Shown one piece after another: positions 26,401 through 38,921 of a stretch of DNA of 64,000 nucleotides. The stretch spans positions 13,459,001 to 13,523,000 of the forward strand of contig OX387205.1 of NCBI GenBank assembly GCA_947561715.1, written 5' to 3'. Numbering within the stretch: the stretch's first letter is position 1; every line of letters starts with the position of its first letter. The DNA comes from Ascidia mentula (taxonomy: Eukaryota; Chordata; Ascidiacea; Phlebobranchia; Ascidiidae). The position numbers and the translations under genes are program-made. Below the pieces are notes generated by a model, which was not told the origin of the DNA, did not search any database, and saw only the letters and a list, made by a program, of their open reading frames with translations.

Positions 26401-26861
26401 CAGTACGCGCGTTGGCGTTTGATAATAACGCCAAAAACATTTGAAAAATGTCGTCACGTTGGGGCGATTTAGCTGGAAGTTTCATAATAAAGAAAAACGT
26501 GTCACGAGACGTTGATACGACGCCGAAGAACTCGGAAAAGTAGGGGCTATGCAGACAGGTATGCAAATGAGAACATTTAAACCAACAACAATCATTTGGT
26601 TTCCACTTTTATGTTTTGTTTTAGTTAACCTCCAACTTCAGGTGTACATACGGAATTCCTGTTTTGAGTCCAAAACAGCATCACTGAATAACTTTGCGTC
26701 TGTTGCTGACATGATGCAAGTGTGCAGTTAAACTCAAACAGGTGTTTCGCAAAAGAAGTGGCATCGAGAAAAAAGGTAGTTTTCAGGAATAAAACCTTAA
26801 TTTTTTAGTCTGTTGCAGACGATGAGGGTTTTCTACTTCATGTTTATCAATAAACTTTAAG

Positions 26862-26979
26862 TTGTCCTTCTGGCACAAAAGTTACGTAGATTTGATAAAC
26901 CCTGAAAAAGTCTCGTCGAATGACAGACGAAACGTCGGCTACAATAAAATCTACGCAACTTTTGTGCCATGAAGGACAA
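26862..26979. repeat. Fold-back element with 32/33-base arms
   Basis: Arms at 26862-26893 and 26947-26979 are reverse complements with one mismatch and one indel. The loop contains GACGAAACGTCGG, the reverse complement of the core seen in the other fold-back copies. It is likely a small MITE. Confidence 0.85.
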
Positions 26980-28211
26980 TTAATTTAAAATACCTGCGTT
27001 TCTCCTAATAGTAAATACATACGTTTATGTGGATAGACATATTCAGTTGTCACCCTAGGCGCAGTCAATTTATTGACATATACCAAGTTGCTCAAGAGGG
27101 TTAAAACCCCTATCTACGTGACACTATGCGTCTCCACAGCGGAAGGGAGCAACACGGTAAAGCCTAAAAACTTCGGGTTAACACAGGCCTGACCCTTTGT
27201 ATGCCTCGAAGAAGGGCTTGTTCTATTGAAGTCAAGAGGTGACTCAAACCACGCAGAGCAAAGGACAATCTAATATAAACTTCATTGAAAATTCCGTAAA
27301 CCCCGGTACGTTGACAAAAGAGGATGTACATAGAAATGCTACACCATGACGCTAAAAAACATAAATCACTGACGTCAGCACAAGACGGGCGCAGTGCTTA
27401 TAAAGGAAATTGTTTATTTATGAATCTCGTGCACGGTTTTACGAGTTCGGGGAGCTATGCACGTTATTTTGCCATCTTTGGATCAGTGACGTTAAACAAT
27501 TTTTTCCACCAGCAATAAACCCACTTTCCTTGTTAGGGTAAATCTTTTACCACATTTCAAAGGGTGAATGAACCATTTACGATCTTCTCGCTGTGTTGTA
27601 GTTTTGAGTTTTTGGTGCATTTGCCTTATGTACACTTTCCCGTTGTTAAATTTAAATAAACTTATTAATTTAAATCTCTTCTGGCAAAAAAACTTGTTTG
27701 TTCGACGTTTCGGTCGTTATCCAACAGACCTTCATCAGGATAATCGAAAAATAAACTTGTCGAAATGGTTGAGAACCAGTAAGTGCTCAAAACTAGAAAA
27801 ACTCGTGTTTAATGAGGGTACGACAAACTACGTTTTGGAACAGAACACACCGGCATAAAATTACAGTAAAGCTGAGCAAGTCATAGGCGCCTCCACGCGT
27901 TTAAAAAAGTATTTTTTCATATCAATAGGTGGCAGCTCGGAGTTGTTCCAAACGTTCAACTAGTGACGTCACTTTATAACAGAGGCACCGAATTGCCACC
28001 GAGTTATAAACCTGGCGAATGTCATCAGATTTAAATGAAGGGAAACACTCTGAAAAACCTGCGTATCTCGGAAATCATCTGTAACTGCTCAAATTATTAT
28101 CAGTGACAGTAAAATAAAGTCAAATAAGTATGGGCAGAAACATGTGAGCAGTAACTTTCGAAACTAAGGGGCACCCGGAAAAGTTACTTGGAAATTGACA
28201 ACAATCTGAAT

Positions 28212-28360
28212 AATTTGTGTATAAGCTGCAGACAGATGGCCACTGTTTCGGCCTAAAAGGTCTCATCAGTGCAGCTGGTGTGACTATCAGACGACTTTGC
28301 TGACCAAACGGCCTTTTAGGTCGAAACAGTGGCCATCTGTCTGCAGCTTATACACAAATT
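28212..28360. repeat. Fold-back element with 49-base arms
   Basis: Arms at 28212-28260 and 28312-28360 differ by one mismatch over 49 bases, with a 51-base loop containing CTCATCAGTGCAGCTG. Part-copies occur at 6718-6768, about 32456-32495 and 57066-57150. The high arm identity suggests recent movement or conversion. Confidence 0.88.
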
Positions 28361-29177
28361 CATATTATTGGCTCCACATTGCTAATCTGAATAATGTTCG
28401 AGAAAACTATTCGAAAACGGAAAGGTTTAAAAAACGGAAGAAAGGAGGGACTTGGTACGAGAAATAACCGATACATTCTTGACCATGACCATTATGATTC
28501 TTAAACGTCAAATCCTGGCCAAAACGCGTACATTTTCGCAAAGGTTTCTTGAGTACAATTCTCACCACTGGCAAACGCTAGTTACGTATGTGGCGGAGCT
28601 TGAATGCAGACCACCGTTTCCCGTGTTATGTCGCTCGAAGTCTGTCCCATTCAAGACATTGAGCGTCAACAACGTGGCCTAGAAATTTCGAGTGAAGGAA
28701 GTGTGAAAGGGAGTTTTTGAATAGGATCTTACTTAGACGTTAAACATGCTTTGGTTGTGAAGATTATGGGCTTTGTTATGAAACGAAGAATTAGCCGAAG
28801 ACACTGCGGTGTATACAAAAACAACTACAGAGAGTACAGTTCTTTTTGTATCAAAATTATGCGTACCCCGGGGTATATGTGTTAAGGGACAACTGAGCTC
28901 ACCATGTAGCAGGGATTTTTGTATTGTATTTAATTTTCAGGCATATACTGTGACATACTTTAGAGAAAAGGGAGCATCTTTCGCTAAGCGTATAAGTTAC
29001 ATGATGCACAAAACAATGTTTAAAATTACTGGTACAGATTTAGAAAACATAGTAAAATGCATACTCAGGCAGTCATTATTCGTACACAATAAGCGAGAGA
29101 AAAATATATTTTTGTTAGCCACAAACATTTAAATAAAAACGTTGTACTTTCTTCCTATAGTTGTTTTGTAGACAGCT

Positions 29178-32100
29178 ATGGATCAACGACAATACATATT
29201 GGTCCTATTATCGGCTATAGTTTTGCTTATAAACTACCCTTACGTTATTTGCTTTAACATTGATGCTGATGACCCAAGAATTACTGTAATCGTCAAAAAA
29301 CCTGGAACATCAACAAACAACAGTAACTCAACCGAAAAACTATTTTTTGGCCACAACGTTAAGATTGTAAAAGAAAACGATTCGCTAAGGTAAGATAGAA
29401 GATTAATAACGCCGAAATTGAATGAAGTTTTAAAACCGGTGAGGTTGTTAAACAAGGTATATTTCTACACTAAATGGAGATAATGTACATTCTAAATGGT
29501 GCGGCACTGGTTAACAAACATGTTAAAAGAGCAAACGTTTTAAGCTGAGGAGGCCTTGGAAAATGTGCTGTCAAAACCGCAACGCCAATTTTGAAGATGG
29601 GTTATAACAATGACCTTAAGGGTACCTTATAATATCCTTTCTATGACATTTTGCGATTACGCACTTTCATTGCCATAACGTAGAGTATGTCGAAGATCGA
29701 CGGACATTATATGCGATGAATTAAAGCCTTCCCCTGCAAAATGAAACACACGCTGTCCAACATCCACACGCATATAGCACACCAGGCGATCGGTTTTGGC
29801 CAAAACTTCCAAAATTGTTCATTTGCTTTCGGCACGTTCGGTCACGTATCTCGCCAATTGGTCTGCGGCAAAACCGTGTCATGGACCAAATACAGGGCAA
29901 CGCGAAACGCAATCAAGACAAGTTTGCTAAATATCGCCTTCCTTCGCACAAGTAAGTGAAGGTCAACAACTCACCTTCCTTTCCAAACAGCTTGACAGTT
30001 ACATCCGGACAATCTCAAGTGTCAACGGAAATCAACAACAAAACCGACGTAGATCACAAGGAAATATACGAATGTGGTGAGTTTTGAGTACATTACAAGA
30101 GCTTCTTGACTGAGAAATCTACGGTTTTGGCTTGAATTGAAATACTTCGGCCAATTTAAGGTCAAAAAAAAAAAAGCTCCTGGCAGAACAAAGCGATTAA
30201 TTTCTTTTCTTTCGACGATTTGATTTTCATACATCATTCCTTCAATAGGATGTACTTTAAGAGCTTCTAGGCAAAGAAAACTGTACGTTTAGATGGAGAT
30301 TCACTTGGCACATCAGGGACAATACGATTTGTTCACTGAAAAAATATTTTCTGAAGCATTAAAATCACAGTAAACTCTCACGACTGAAAACAAAAACACA
30401 GCTTTTACATGAAGTAAACCCGGAAGTATACTTTCAACCAAATCGCTTGAGTTTTTCTGCAGCCCTTAACGCATCGATGCACATCAACAGCAGCTACGTT
30501 ACTATCGACGCGCGTTGCCATGGAGACGACCATTTGGCCAATGAGACTGCACTCACCAACAATTTCGGGTTTACAACGGCAACTCTCTCGGAGAACGGCG
30601 AGATTACGCAAAAAGCGGTTGGAAACATGTTTGTTGAGAATAATGAGACTGCGTTCTACCATTTTTACACTTATTTTCAAGCTAAAGACAAACAAAAATT
30701 TAGGAGAGTAACGTTAACACTACTGCATTAAATACCTTTGTTTTAAGGTTTGTAGTCCTTTCGAGAAACAGGTATGCGGCATCACTGAAACTTTCCGTGG
30801 AGCTTGTTACGTCAGCAATAGTACAAGATCAACAAAACGTTGGATCAAGAAAGTTCCCTGTGCACGAAGTAATTTCTTCATGGTTAATTTCAGTGAAAAT
30901 TTTACAACATCGTTTACAGTAAATCACAAGTCCACAAACCCTTAATATAGTAGCAAGGTAGGCCGAAGTTTTTAACAAGAATTAACAGGCAATTAAAGTA
31001 TATACGAAATACTTTATGGCGGTTTAATTACAATGAACTGTACAGGATGTCGAAGCGGCAAGATGGATCTTATGTTCGTGATAGACGGATCGAACTCAGT
31101 TCAACTCGAAAACTTTAAGAAACTAAAAAACTGGACAAAGATTGTTACGAATGGCTTTGACCTTGAAGAGAAAGACCAAGTTGGATTGGTAAAAACTAAA
31201 ATAATCGTGCCTAACGTTTTTTGGTATTTTTTGTCTTTTTTTTAAGTTTTTATCCGCTCAGTGTTTTTATGTAACCTTGCTAAACCTCGTTGCTTTCAAT
31301 TCTCTCAGGTTCAATATTCATACTGGAGTAAGCGGTTGCCAGAAACCGCTAAACAACCCTTTATCAAGACCGAAATCTCCCTGGGACAATACAAAAACAA
31401 AACCTTATTTGATCAAGCTGTGGACAACATTACTGTACGTAACTTACAATCAATTTTATACGATATATGTTGTGAACTAAGTGACGACAAACATACTTGC
31501 GAACAGAAACACGTGTGTGTTAAAATACAAGCTTTCAGAAAAAAATAATCTCAAGAATTTGAAGCAGAGGAGCGTTAAAATAAGTTCTCAACAACATGTA
31601 TTATGAAACCTTGGTAAAAACTTATTGTTACAGTGTGCCATGCTTGTTTCTTTTCTCAGTACATGCAAATGAGCACATACACGGCGCACGCGATTATCAA
31701 GACGGTTAACGACGATTTCAACGGTAACACAAGCAGATACCCAGCAGCAACAAGGGTCATGGTTCTTCTCACAGACGGCACGGCTTCCGATAGCGAGTAT
31801 GTAGTCTTTGTTGCCATATTTAGTAGTGATGTAACGAAACAGCTATTTTTATATTCGGCCGAAACCGAATATTCGGCAAAAATTGCCGAATTAATTCGGC
31901 CGAATAAACCGAAACTAATTTTGGTATCCATCTCTTTAAACGCAATAAATTTAAACAAAACATATACTGGATTAGATCTTATCCTATCACACAGCCTTTT
32001 TTGGTGCTTGAAGAATAACCTAGTCTTCTGTACCAACTGCTTAAAGTTGATTTTTATCATTTCTGTGAAAGTCAACAAATGAAACGAACATATTCGTACA

Positions 32101-33224
32101 GTTTAAACAATGATTTTAACCTTTTCTAAACTTTGCGTATCAGCGTTATATGCAGTAGAAAAGTTTCTGTTTCGGCCGAATTTTGCAGAAATATTCGGCC
32201 GAAACCGAATAATTGCGAAAACCTTAGTTTCGGCCGAATAAATTCGGCAAACCGAACTTTCGGTGCATCCCTAATATTTAGGCTTCTTTCGTAAAGTAAA
32301 CGCCACGAGGACTTACTTGAAATCCCCATAGATTATTGAGTTGTCGTCAAATAAGTTTAAATCACATCATGTATCAGCAGAGGCAATTAAGTTTTATAGT
32401 GAGCTGAAGACAGTTTGGATGTATTTACCTGGCAAGGTTGCTGTGTGTCGGTCGCATTATTAGGTCGAAACAGTGACCCTGTCCGCAGGTTGTTAAAAGA
32501 AAATTAAATATCTGAATAAAATCTTCCCGTTTCGTTACAGCGATTTGCCGCGCGCCGTTGCCTATGCCAATAAGAATGACGTCACGTCGTTTGCAGTAGG
32601 TGTGGGGGCTTACAACTACGCAGAACTGCTTCAAATTGCGGGTTCGAGCGACCGCGTTTTTACAGTGCGAAAGTTTGATGCTTTGTACGACATCGTTGAC
32701 AGACTTCAGCAGGAGATTCAAGTGCTTGAAAGTAAGAATAAAAGTTTTGCAGCTTCGGCACGCAGTTATGTGTGTCTTGTGAGTACTCTGCTGACCTCGG
32801 ACAATAGAAAAATGTTTCATTTTCACAAAATACCAAATGATATATGTTTTGCCCCACACACTTGTGGTTCATTTATCAGTTGTTTTTACAAATATCTTTT
32901 TTTACGCAAAGTTGGTTATTAAAATTGCAAGCAGTTTACAAATGTGCATTTCGAATGACGTAAGCACAGCATTCACAAGTTCTGACAAAATTTGACTCAA
33001 CAACTTCATTGCGTCATTCCATCACCAAATATTGACTTTATGTCACCCAGAAATGGCCCTCGAGAAATACTCTCATGACTAAGAAACAGCCTGCAGGCCG
33101 CCAATTGCTCAATAGCGAGTAACTTAACAAGCGATCATGTTTTAATATTGCAGGTTCAGCGGCCGCAAACGTCACCAACGGACTACAACAATGCGAAGCG
33201 GGTTTTGCAGCTGCATTTGGCAAG
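29178..33224 (+). CDS. Integrin alpha variable unit 4 (signal peptide, blades 1-2, alphaI domain)
   Basis: 444 codons in nine exons: 29178-29389, 29991-30076, 30463-30707, 30748-30868, 31046-31188, 31309-31434, 31660-31796, 32541-32731, 33154-33224. Signal peptide, then mature FNIDADD. Blade 1 has LFFGHNV, but exon 2 reads LTVTSGQ where other units have GAP, so this exon is less certain, although its phases and borders fit. The alphaI domain has DLMFVIDGSNS (MIDAS), TYTAHAI, VLLTDG, FAVGVG. QVLESS keeps the intrinsic-ligand Glu. It ends QQCEAGFAAAFGK in phase 0 at GTAAGT. Unlike units 1-3, the alphaI introns fall just before VQYS and after DNIT, the last two alphaI exons are fused, and the Cys pair is absent. 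A hAT element sits in the intron before exon 8. Confidence 0.84.
31824..32273. mobile_element. Non-autonomous hAT element (450 bp) in an intron of unit 4
   Basis: The 8-base target duplication ATATTTAG is exact at 31816-31823 and 32274-32281. Terminal inverted repeats are TAGTGATGTAACGAAAC and, on the other strand, TAGGGATGCACCGAAAG (13 of 17 match), typical of hAT. The interior is rich in palindromic TTCGGCCGAA blocks. It has no transposase, so it depends on one elsewhere. Confidence 0.9.
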
Positions 33225-34526
33225 GTAAGTTCATGTGCCTATAACAGGATATTTTAGTGCAGAAATGTGTGATGGACTTGAGGCTGTGGATGAGACGTGT
33301 TTTTTTTTGACATACAGTATTCTTATACAATGATATATTGTGGCGTAATTCAGACGTAAATCTTGTGTTGCGTGCGACCACGGTAAGAATGTCTGCGAAT
33401 TTGGTGATAAGCTGAGTTGCTGCAAAATGTTTTACTAAAAACTCACATCGCACTTTTTTACTGGGTTTGTTATGGCTGTGGCTTTTCTCAAATGCAATTT
33501 ATAACGAAATAACGAACAAAATTTACAAATTCCTCGTTGAACTGTAAATATTTATAACAGTCCATGTATAGTAGGCATTTTCGTTATTTTTATATTTAAG
33601 AACATAGTGACTTTAATTTCACAATATCCAAGAAGGTTCCAAGATGTTTAAATCTGGTCTTACAATGGGATTTGAATGACCTTAAGGAGACTATTGGCCA
33701 ATGAATAAACTGATTTGTCTGATGTTCTGAGTTGATATGAGTGGATTACGGTAGTTGGTGGTTTTTACCACAGAGTGGCTACAATTGATTACAATTGGTT
33801 AATAGTGTGCTCTGCGTCAGTGGTTCAATACATAACTACTAAAAGAAAAACACATTACACACTGTATGTTCCGACGAAAACCAGTTGCTTGATGTAGGTC
33901 TTGGTGGTGATCTTGTTATTATGGGGTTGACACGACTGATGCAATAAGTCTATATCAAAGTTCCCCATTACGTCTTAGCGTTTTGAAGCAAGAATGAGTT
34001 GATGACGTCAAAGGGCCATGCAGCACGTTTGCACACTTTCCTGTATAAAGGAGCTGTTACATTTCAAAGCATTTCTAACTGCCAAGCCATTCATACTTCA
34101 AGTCGTGTGTGACAGTTTCGTTCCACGTTTCCTCGGTGTACATGCTATGTTGACGTTGCCAAGGAACAGGGTTTTAACCCCACAGGAGTTTCTAACCGCT
34201 TTAATGAGACTATTCACCGAGGTGATTTTTTGACATTGTTTGGGCCACGCTCAATGTGCCAGCTAGTATGGTTTTGGGCATGAGAGAAAAAGAACTCAAC
34301 TTGCATTGTAAACAAAGATATTTCATCATGGTGATCCCAAATAATCGACAGGACACTATCAGTAAAGTACAGTTTTTGTAGAAGGGTTTTTATTTATAAG
34401 CAGTGGTGGTTCAGAAAATAAAAACGTAAGAGCTATGATCAAAGTTTAATACCAGGTCAATATTTCAAACAAGTTTCAATGTCATTTTTTCATTGAAAAT
34501 GTTGCCAGGATTACAAGTCAGGGAAA
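33225..34526. other. Spacer between integrin units 4 and 5
   Basis: 1.3 kb with no supported exon. A TATA-like TTTATAAG lies at 34393-34400. No integrin C-terminal sequence was recognised. Confidence 0.5.
34393..34400 (+). promoter_or_regulatory. Weak TATA-like box of integrin unit 5
   Basis: TTTATAAG lies 127 bases upstream of the unit 5 ATG. The match is imperfect and the position only plausible. Confidence 0.22.
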
Positions 34527-37500
34527 ATGCTGTGGACATTAGTCCCTATCTGTGTAGCTATAATTCAAATAAAAACAGTGAGATCATTTAATCTAGCCGT
34601 TAACACGTCGTATCTACATACGTCACGAGGAGAAACGTACTTCGGTCAATCGGTATCGGTTGTGTCGTTACGGCCGGAAGAGCCTTTTTTAACCAGGTAT
34701 AAATTTGGGTTGATTGAAGTTTGGTTCCCAGATGATATCAGTTAACATTTTGCAGATTGTTTGCGGGTGCGCCACAACATTCAGGGGAAAATCAAAATTT
34801 AAGAGGAAGCTTAAAGACGTGCGGTAGGCAAACAATCTTTCTACTTATTTTTTGTTGGTTTTGAATTAATGCATAAACTACAGAAGCCTAAAACTACAGG
34901 CCTGTATTAACCTCTGTGTTAAGATTACATTTTGCTCTTACTTGCAAGATTTGATCGAACTTACGTAAGCACCACTATTTGCTTCATCATTAACATGCAC
35001 AACTTTTGCATACTAGACACTGTAGATTTGGTTCTGCCATCGGAAAATTCGTCAACCAACGTTACTTGCCATAGGAACGACAGTTTACATGGTTTTGAGC
35101 AGGATGTCGCAAGAGACGGTCAGGGAAGTTTTGGAATGACAATTGCTCAGAGCAGAGCGACAACAAAGTACACGGTGGTAAGAAATACTTTACTAACTCA
35201 ACGATTGATTTCGGTTATAAGTACATACCTGGCAGTTAAAAAATCAGAAAACAGCGTATTGTAGTACATTGCTACATAAGCTTGTATCCCAACCTAATGA
35301 AATGTGGCCCCAAAATACGAACATATCACAATGGGTTTGTTGCTGTGGTGTGGTCACGTATCGTTCACAGTATATCGTGAGATAAGAAGTATGGTCAATA
35401 TCTACGTTCCCATTCATTAGCTACATACTAATTAGTTTACTATTTAAAATAATCTCATCTCCACAGGCCTGTAGTCCTCTTCTGCAGCGCCAATGCCACT
35501 CTGTGTACAGGGCAGAGGGAGGCTGCTGGATATACCACAGCTTAAATTTAACGCTAAAGGGAAAACGAGAGCCTTGCCACAGTCGTAAGTCTCAACCTGG
35601 TTTTACAATAACTATGAACAGATATACTTCGGTATAGAATAGAATTACATGAAATTGAATTCTTATGAGCCGTTTTAAATGTATTGACACATATTGTTTT
35701 AATTATTTTGATTGGCATTCCGACTGTTCATGAATATGTTTTCAGCCTGTTCACCCAGTGAAATTGACCTCATGTTCGTATTGGACGGCTCGTTCTCGGT
35801 GAAATACGAAAACTTTGAGAAAGTTAAGAAGTGGGTGAAGCAGGTCACCAGCGCTTTTGATATTTCCAATGCCGTGCAAGTTGGCGTGGTAAGCAAGTTA
35901 ACCGATTTGAACAAATGCTCCCATGCCCTTTTAACAATTCAACTACACTTGGTAAAATTAATTCCACAAATTCTGTAGATAGCTTATGTTTTACAGTTGA
36001 CGAGCTGTATTTGTAAAGTACAAAATATATAAACCTTTGAGGGTACTTTGTCATAGTGTGATAAATAAAGACTGCTTCCACATCGTAAAGCAAAAAACAG
36101 CCTCATGCATCAGTTTTAAAGTGTATCCGTTTCAAAACAGATTAGTGGGTCTAAATAATTTTAATTTTGCAGGTCCAGTATTCAACATATTATCGTAACC
36201 AAGCCGAACAGCCAAGACTGAAAACAGAGGTTGGACTTGGAGAGTTTAGAAATATAGTGGATTTCAATGCGGCAGTTGACAAAATCGTGGTAAGTGTTTC
36301 AATCAATTTAGAGAAGTTTTAAATAAATATTAATTGGGCATAAGTGGTTTTTACATTGCATGAGTCAATAAGTCCCTTTAGGTCGCACAATGGTAACAAC
36401 AACATGCTGATTTGTTGGCTACTTTCTGTATTTCATAGCGTAACCTTTCGGCATTGATTTTGATGTGCTATTTAGACTCCATAGTTAGACTCACAATGCT
36501 TGCGTATAAGGCAATGGTAACTACCTTGTCCGAAATATATTCCTTTGTTATTTTTTGAAATTACGAGTTAAAGATGAAAGGTATAGACGTTGTCCTGCCT
36601 TTGTAAACAATGCGCGCAATTAACATAAAGAAACACAAATAAACAATTGACGTTCGATAGTAGGAACAATGGGTGATAATAGTTATCTATAACAAGCTAA
36701 GCCTTACTGGCCTCTGGCATTTTTTTATTTTGTACTTTCTGTCCAGTATCAGAAGTACAGCACATTCACTGCCCACGCCATTTACAAGACGGTGGACGAG
36801 GACTTCAACGGACCAACAAGCAGATACCCAGACGTGAGAAGAGTTATGGTGTTGGTTACAGACGGACAATCAACAGACACTGAGTAAGTCGTTTAGCAAT
36901 TTCACAGTACACAGGTTCTGTTACTTCACCGAGAAACGTTCAAAAATATAATGTACAAAATTGACCTGAAGCTGCAAGTAATTATAATGTTCTATAAATG
37001 CGTTCGTATGATATTGTGTTGGCACCTTCAGTTGGGGAAGTAGTTGTAACGTCAGGGCTTTGTGTTGGTTTGAATGTTATAACAGAAACGATCAAGAATT
37101 CCTGACCTTGTGCAAGAGCAAACAAGAATACGTAAAGACACATAACTAAAACAGTGTTGGTGTTTTCTTGACTCACAAACAGTTCATGTGAGTCGTTACA
37201 AACGGAGCGCGGGCTATATACGCATGTGGAAACACAAAAATAACGCCAGTTTTTTAATTGATTTACATCACTGCGAAAAAAATGCCCCTTTGTTAGGTAC
37301 GATACAATTACACAGCATGTCTATATTCGTTCTAATCGAGTTTCCGCCGTCGTTTTATGTGCAATTCAGGATCTGTGCAAACTATTCAATTTTCGCTTAA
37401 AACAGGGACCTCCCAAAGGCAACCATGTACGCCAAGCAGGCTGGGGTGGAGTCATTTGCAGTGGGTGTTGGGAACAGCTATGTATTAAGCGAACTTAAAC

Positions 37501-37878
37501 TGATCGCGGGTTCGGAAAAGAGAGTGTTTACCGTTGCAAGCTTCGACGATCTGTTCGACATCGTTCAACGCCTGCAGTTGGATATTCAAATATTGGAAGG
37601 TTCTGCACCAAAGATTTACTAAAACTTGACGCATTTGTAACTCAATAAGTATTCGGGGTATTATTGAAGTGTCGTACGTTGGACGTTCCTATTGCGTAGC
37701 TGTACTTTCGGGTTTTTTGAATTATAATCCAAATGTCTATATTAATACAACATTCGCTAAAAAGGATGCATGCAGAAAAGATAAAGTCCACTGTTGTTTT
37801 CTTGCAGGCGAATCGAGCACAGATCAAAACAGTCGTCTGACTCAATGTCAAGCAGGCACCTCAGCTTCATTCGGGAAG
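34527..37878 (+). CDS. Integrin alpha variable unit 5 (signal peptide, blades 1-2, alphaI domain)
   Basis: 393 codons, nine exons: 34527-34696, 34756-34823, 35017-35177, 35467-35584, 35746-35888, 36173-36289, 36747-36883, 37406-37599, 37808-37878. Signal peptide ending TVRS, then mature FNLAVN. Blade 1 has YFGQSV and LFAGAPQ; blade 2 has GSFGMTI and GGCWIYH. The alphaI domain has IDLMFVLDGSFS (MIDAS), TFTAHAI, VLVTDG, FAVGVG. QILEGE keeps the intrinsic-ligand Glu. It ends TQCQAGTSASFGK in phase 0 at GTAAGG. It shares the intron layout of units 4 and 6 and lacks the alphaI Cys pair of units 1-3. The spacing to unit 6 is 1.04 kb, too small for a separate 9 kb constant region. Confidence 0.88.
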
Positions 37879-38675
37879 GTAAGGAAGCATTCCAAGGAAG
37901 GTGTATTGCTCGCGGATTGATGACTGCTTGACTCGGTTAGGGTTTAGCGGAGGAAACAATTGCACGGGTCAAAATGAGTTTTCGCACGAATTTGGTTGAT
38001 TGTGTCCGTGTATATTCGACGAAACGCGGGGATACAGTTCTTTTAGGTTTATCTTTTTTTGCGTAACTCCAACCAATAGCCAGACGATGTTCACATGATC
38101 TGGATTAAGGTAGGAATCTACACTAATCTCTGTGCTGTAGTTGTTGTAGTCGGGATCAATTGGGACATATAAGATTTCACAGACATCATTCGTCACAAGT
38201 TTCGTCACAGTGAGGAAAATGCAGTAAAATCAGGATTAGCAAAAGTGAAAGTATAAGATTGATAGGAACAGGCCAATAAAATAAGACTATCAACTGCATG
38301 ATATAATCTTGTGCGTTTAGATCATATTATCGAAAAAAAGGTTAGTGGTCTTCTTTCGGGTACAAGGAAACCAGTTGTCCGGGCAGGGGTTTTTACAGTC
38401 CTAACCTCAACCCAAGTCTCATCACTGGTCACCATTGAAAGTGGTGCTGAATCGAATTGTTAATGGGAAACACGACGTTTAGAGACATGTCAATGTATTG
38501 ACGACCGTATACCAACTTCCTGTCAATTGAGTTGCTTTGACGGCGTAGCTAGAGCGTTCTGGGTCAGAAATAGAAAGTTAATACAGTCCAAATGTAAGAA
38601 TGTGCGTAGCTCGTGGAGATTCAGTTTACTAAAGAGTCTTAAATCAAATTCAAGCATTTCTTTGGAAAATAGTGA

Positions 38676-38861
38676 TACTGTCTGACACTTCTCCACCTGA
38701 CCTGAAACTTTAATGTGTGGATAGACAATGAATGACAAAGAAGCTGTCACACTATAGTTTCAGTCCTTACTATAAAGCATAAACAAACCGTCATTGGCAT
38801 GTCATTCGTTGTCTATCCATACGTTAAAGTTTCAGGCCAGGTGGAGAAGTGTCAGACAGTA
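38676..38861. repeat. 61-base inverted repeat just upstream of unit 6
   Basis: Arms at 38676-38736 and 38801-38861 are reverse complements with four mismatches. The 64-base loop contains the TATA candidate at 38771-38777. It ends 61 bases before the ATG of unit 6, so its right arm may lie in the 5' UTR. It could be a fold-back transposon or a promoter hairpin. Confidence 0.88.
38771..38777 (+). promoter_or_regulatory. Candidate TATA box of integrin unit 6
   Basis: TATAAAG lies 151 bases upstream of the ATG at 38922, in the loop of an inverted repeat. If used, transcripts would start near the right arm. Confidence 0.35.
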
Positions 38862-38921
38862 TTTTGGGTTTCAACAGTTTTATGAAGCTTAAAAATAGTT
38901 TTACTTTTAGCATGCACAAGA

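Larger units (their letters stand above)
26287..29177. other. Spacer between integrin units 3 and 4
   Basis: 2.9 kb without a supported gene. It holds the GT-rich tract, two fold-back elements (26862-26979 and 28212-28360) and a one-sided copy of the fold-back core at about 27705-27750 (CGACGTTTCGGTC then CTTCATCAGG). No C-terminal integrin exon was recognised. Confidence 0.5.
37879..38921. other. Spacer between integrin units 5 and 6
   Basis: It holds a minus-strand open frame without an ATG (37969-38208), a near-perfect 61-base inverted repeat (38676-38861) and a TATA candidate inside that repeat's loop. No integrin C-terminal exon was recognised. Confidence 0.5.

Noticed and set aside
26150-26566. 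138-residue open frame on the minus strand
   Set aside because: It is largely the complement of the GT-rich tract and the last exon of unit 3, with repetitive Thr/His; no splice or start context supports it.
7537-37878. Units 1-5 as pseudogenes
   Set aside because: All exons are open, all phases agree, splice sites are good, and MIDAS residues are intact in every unit.
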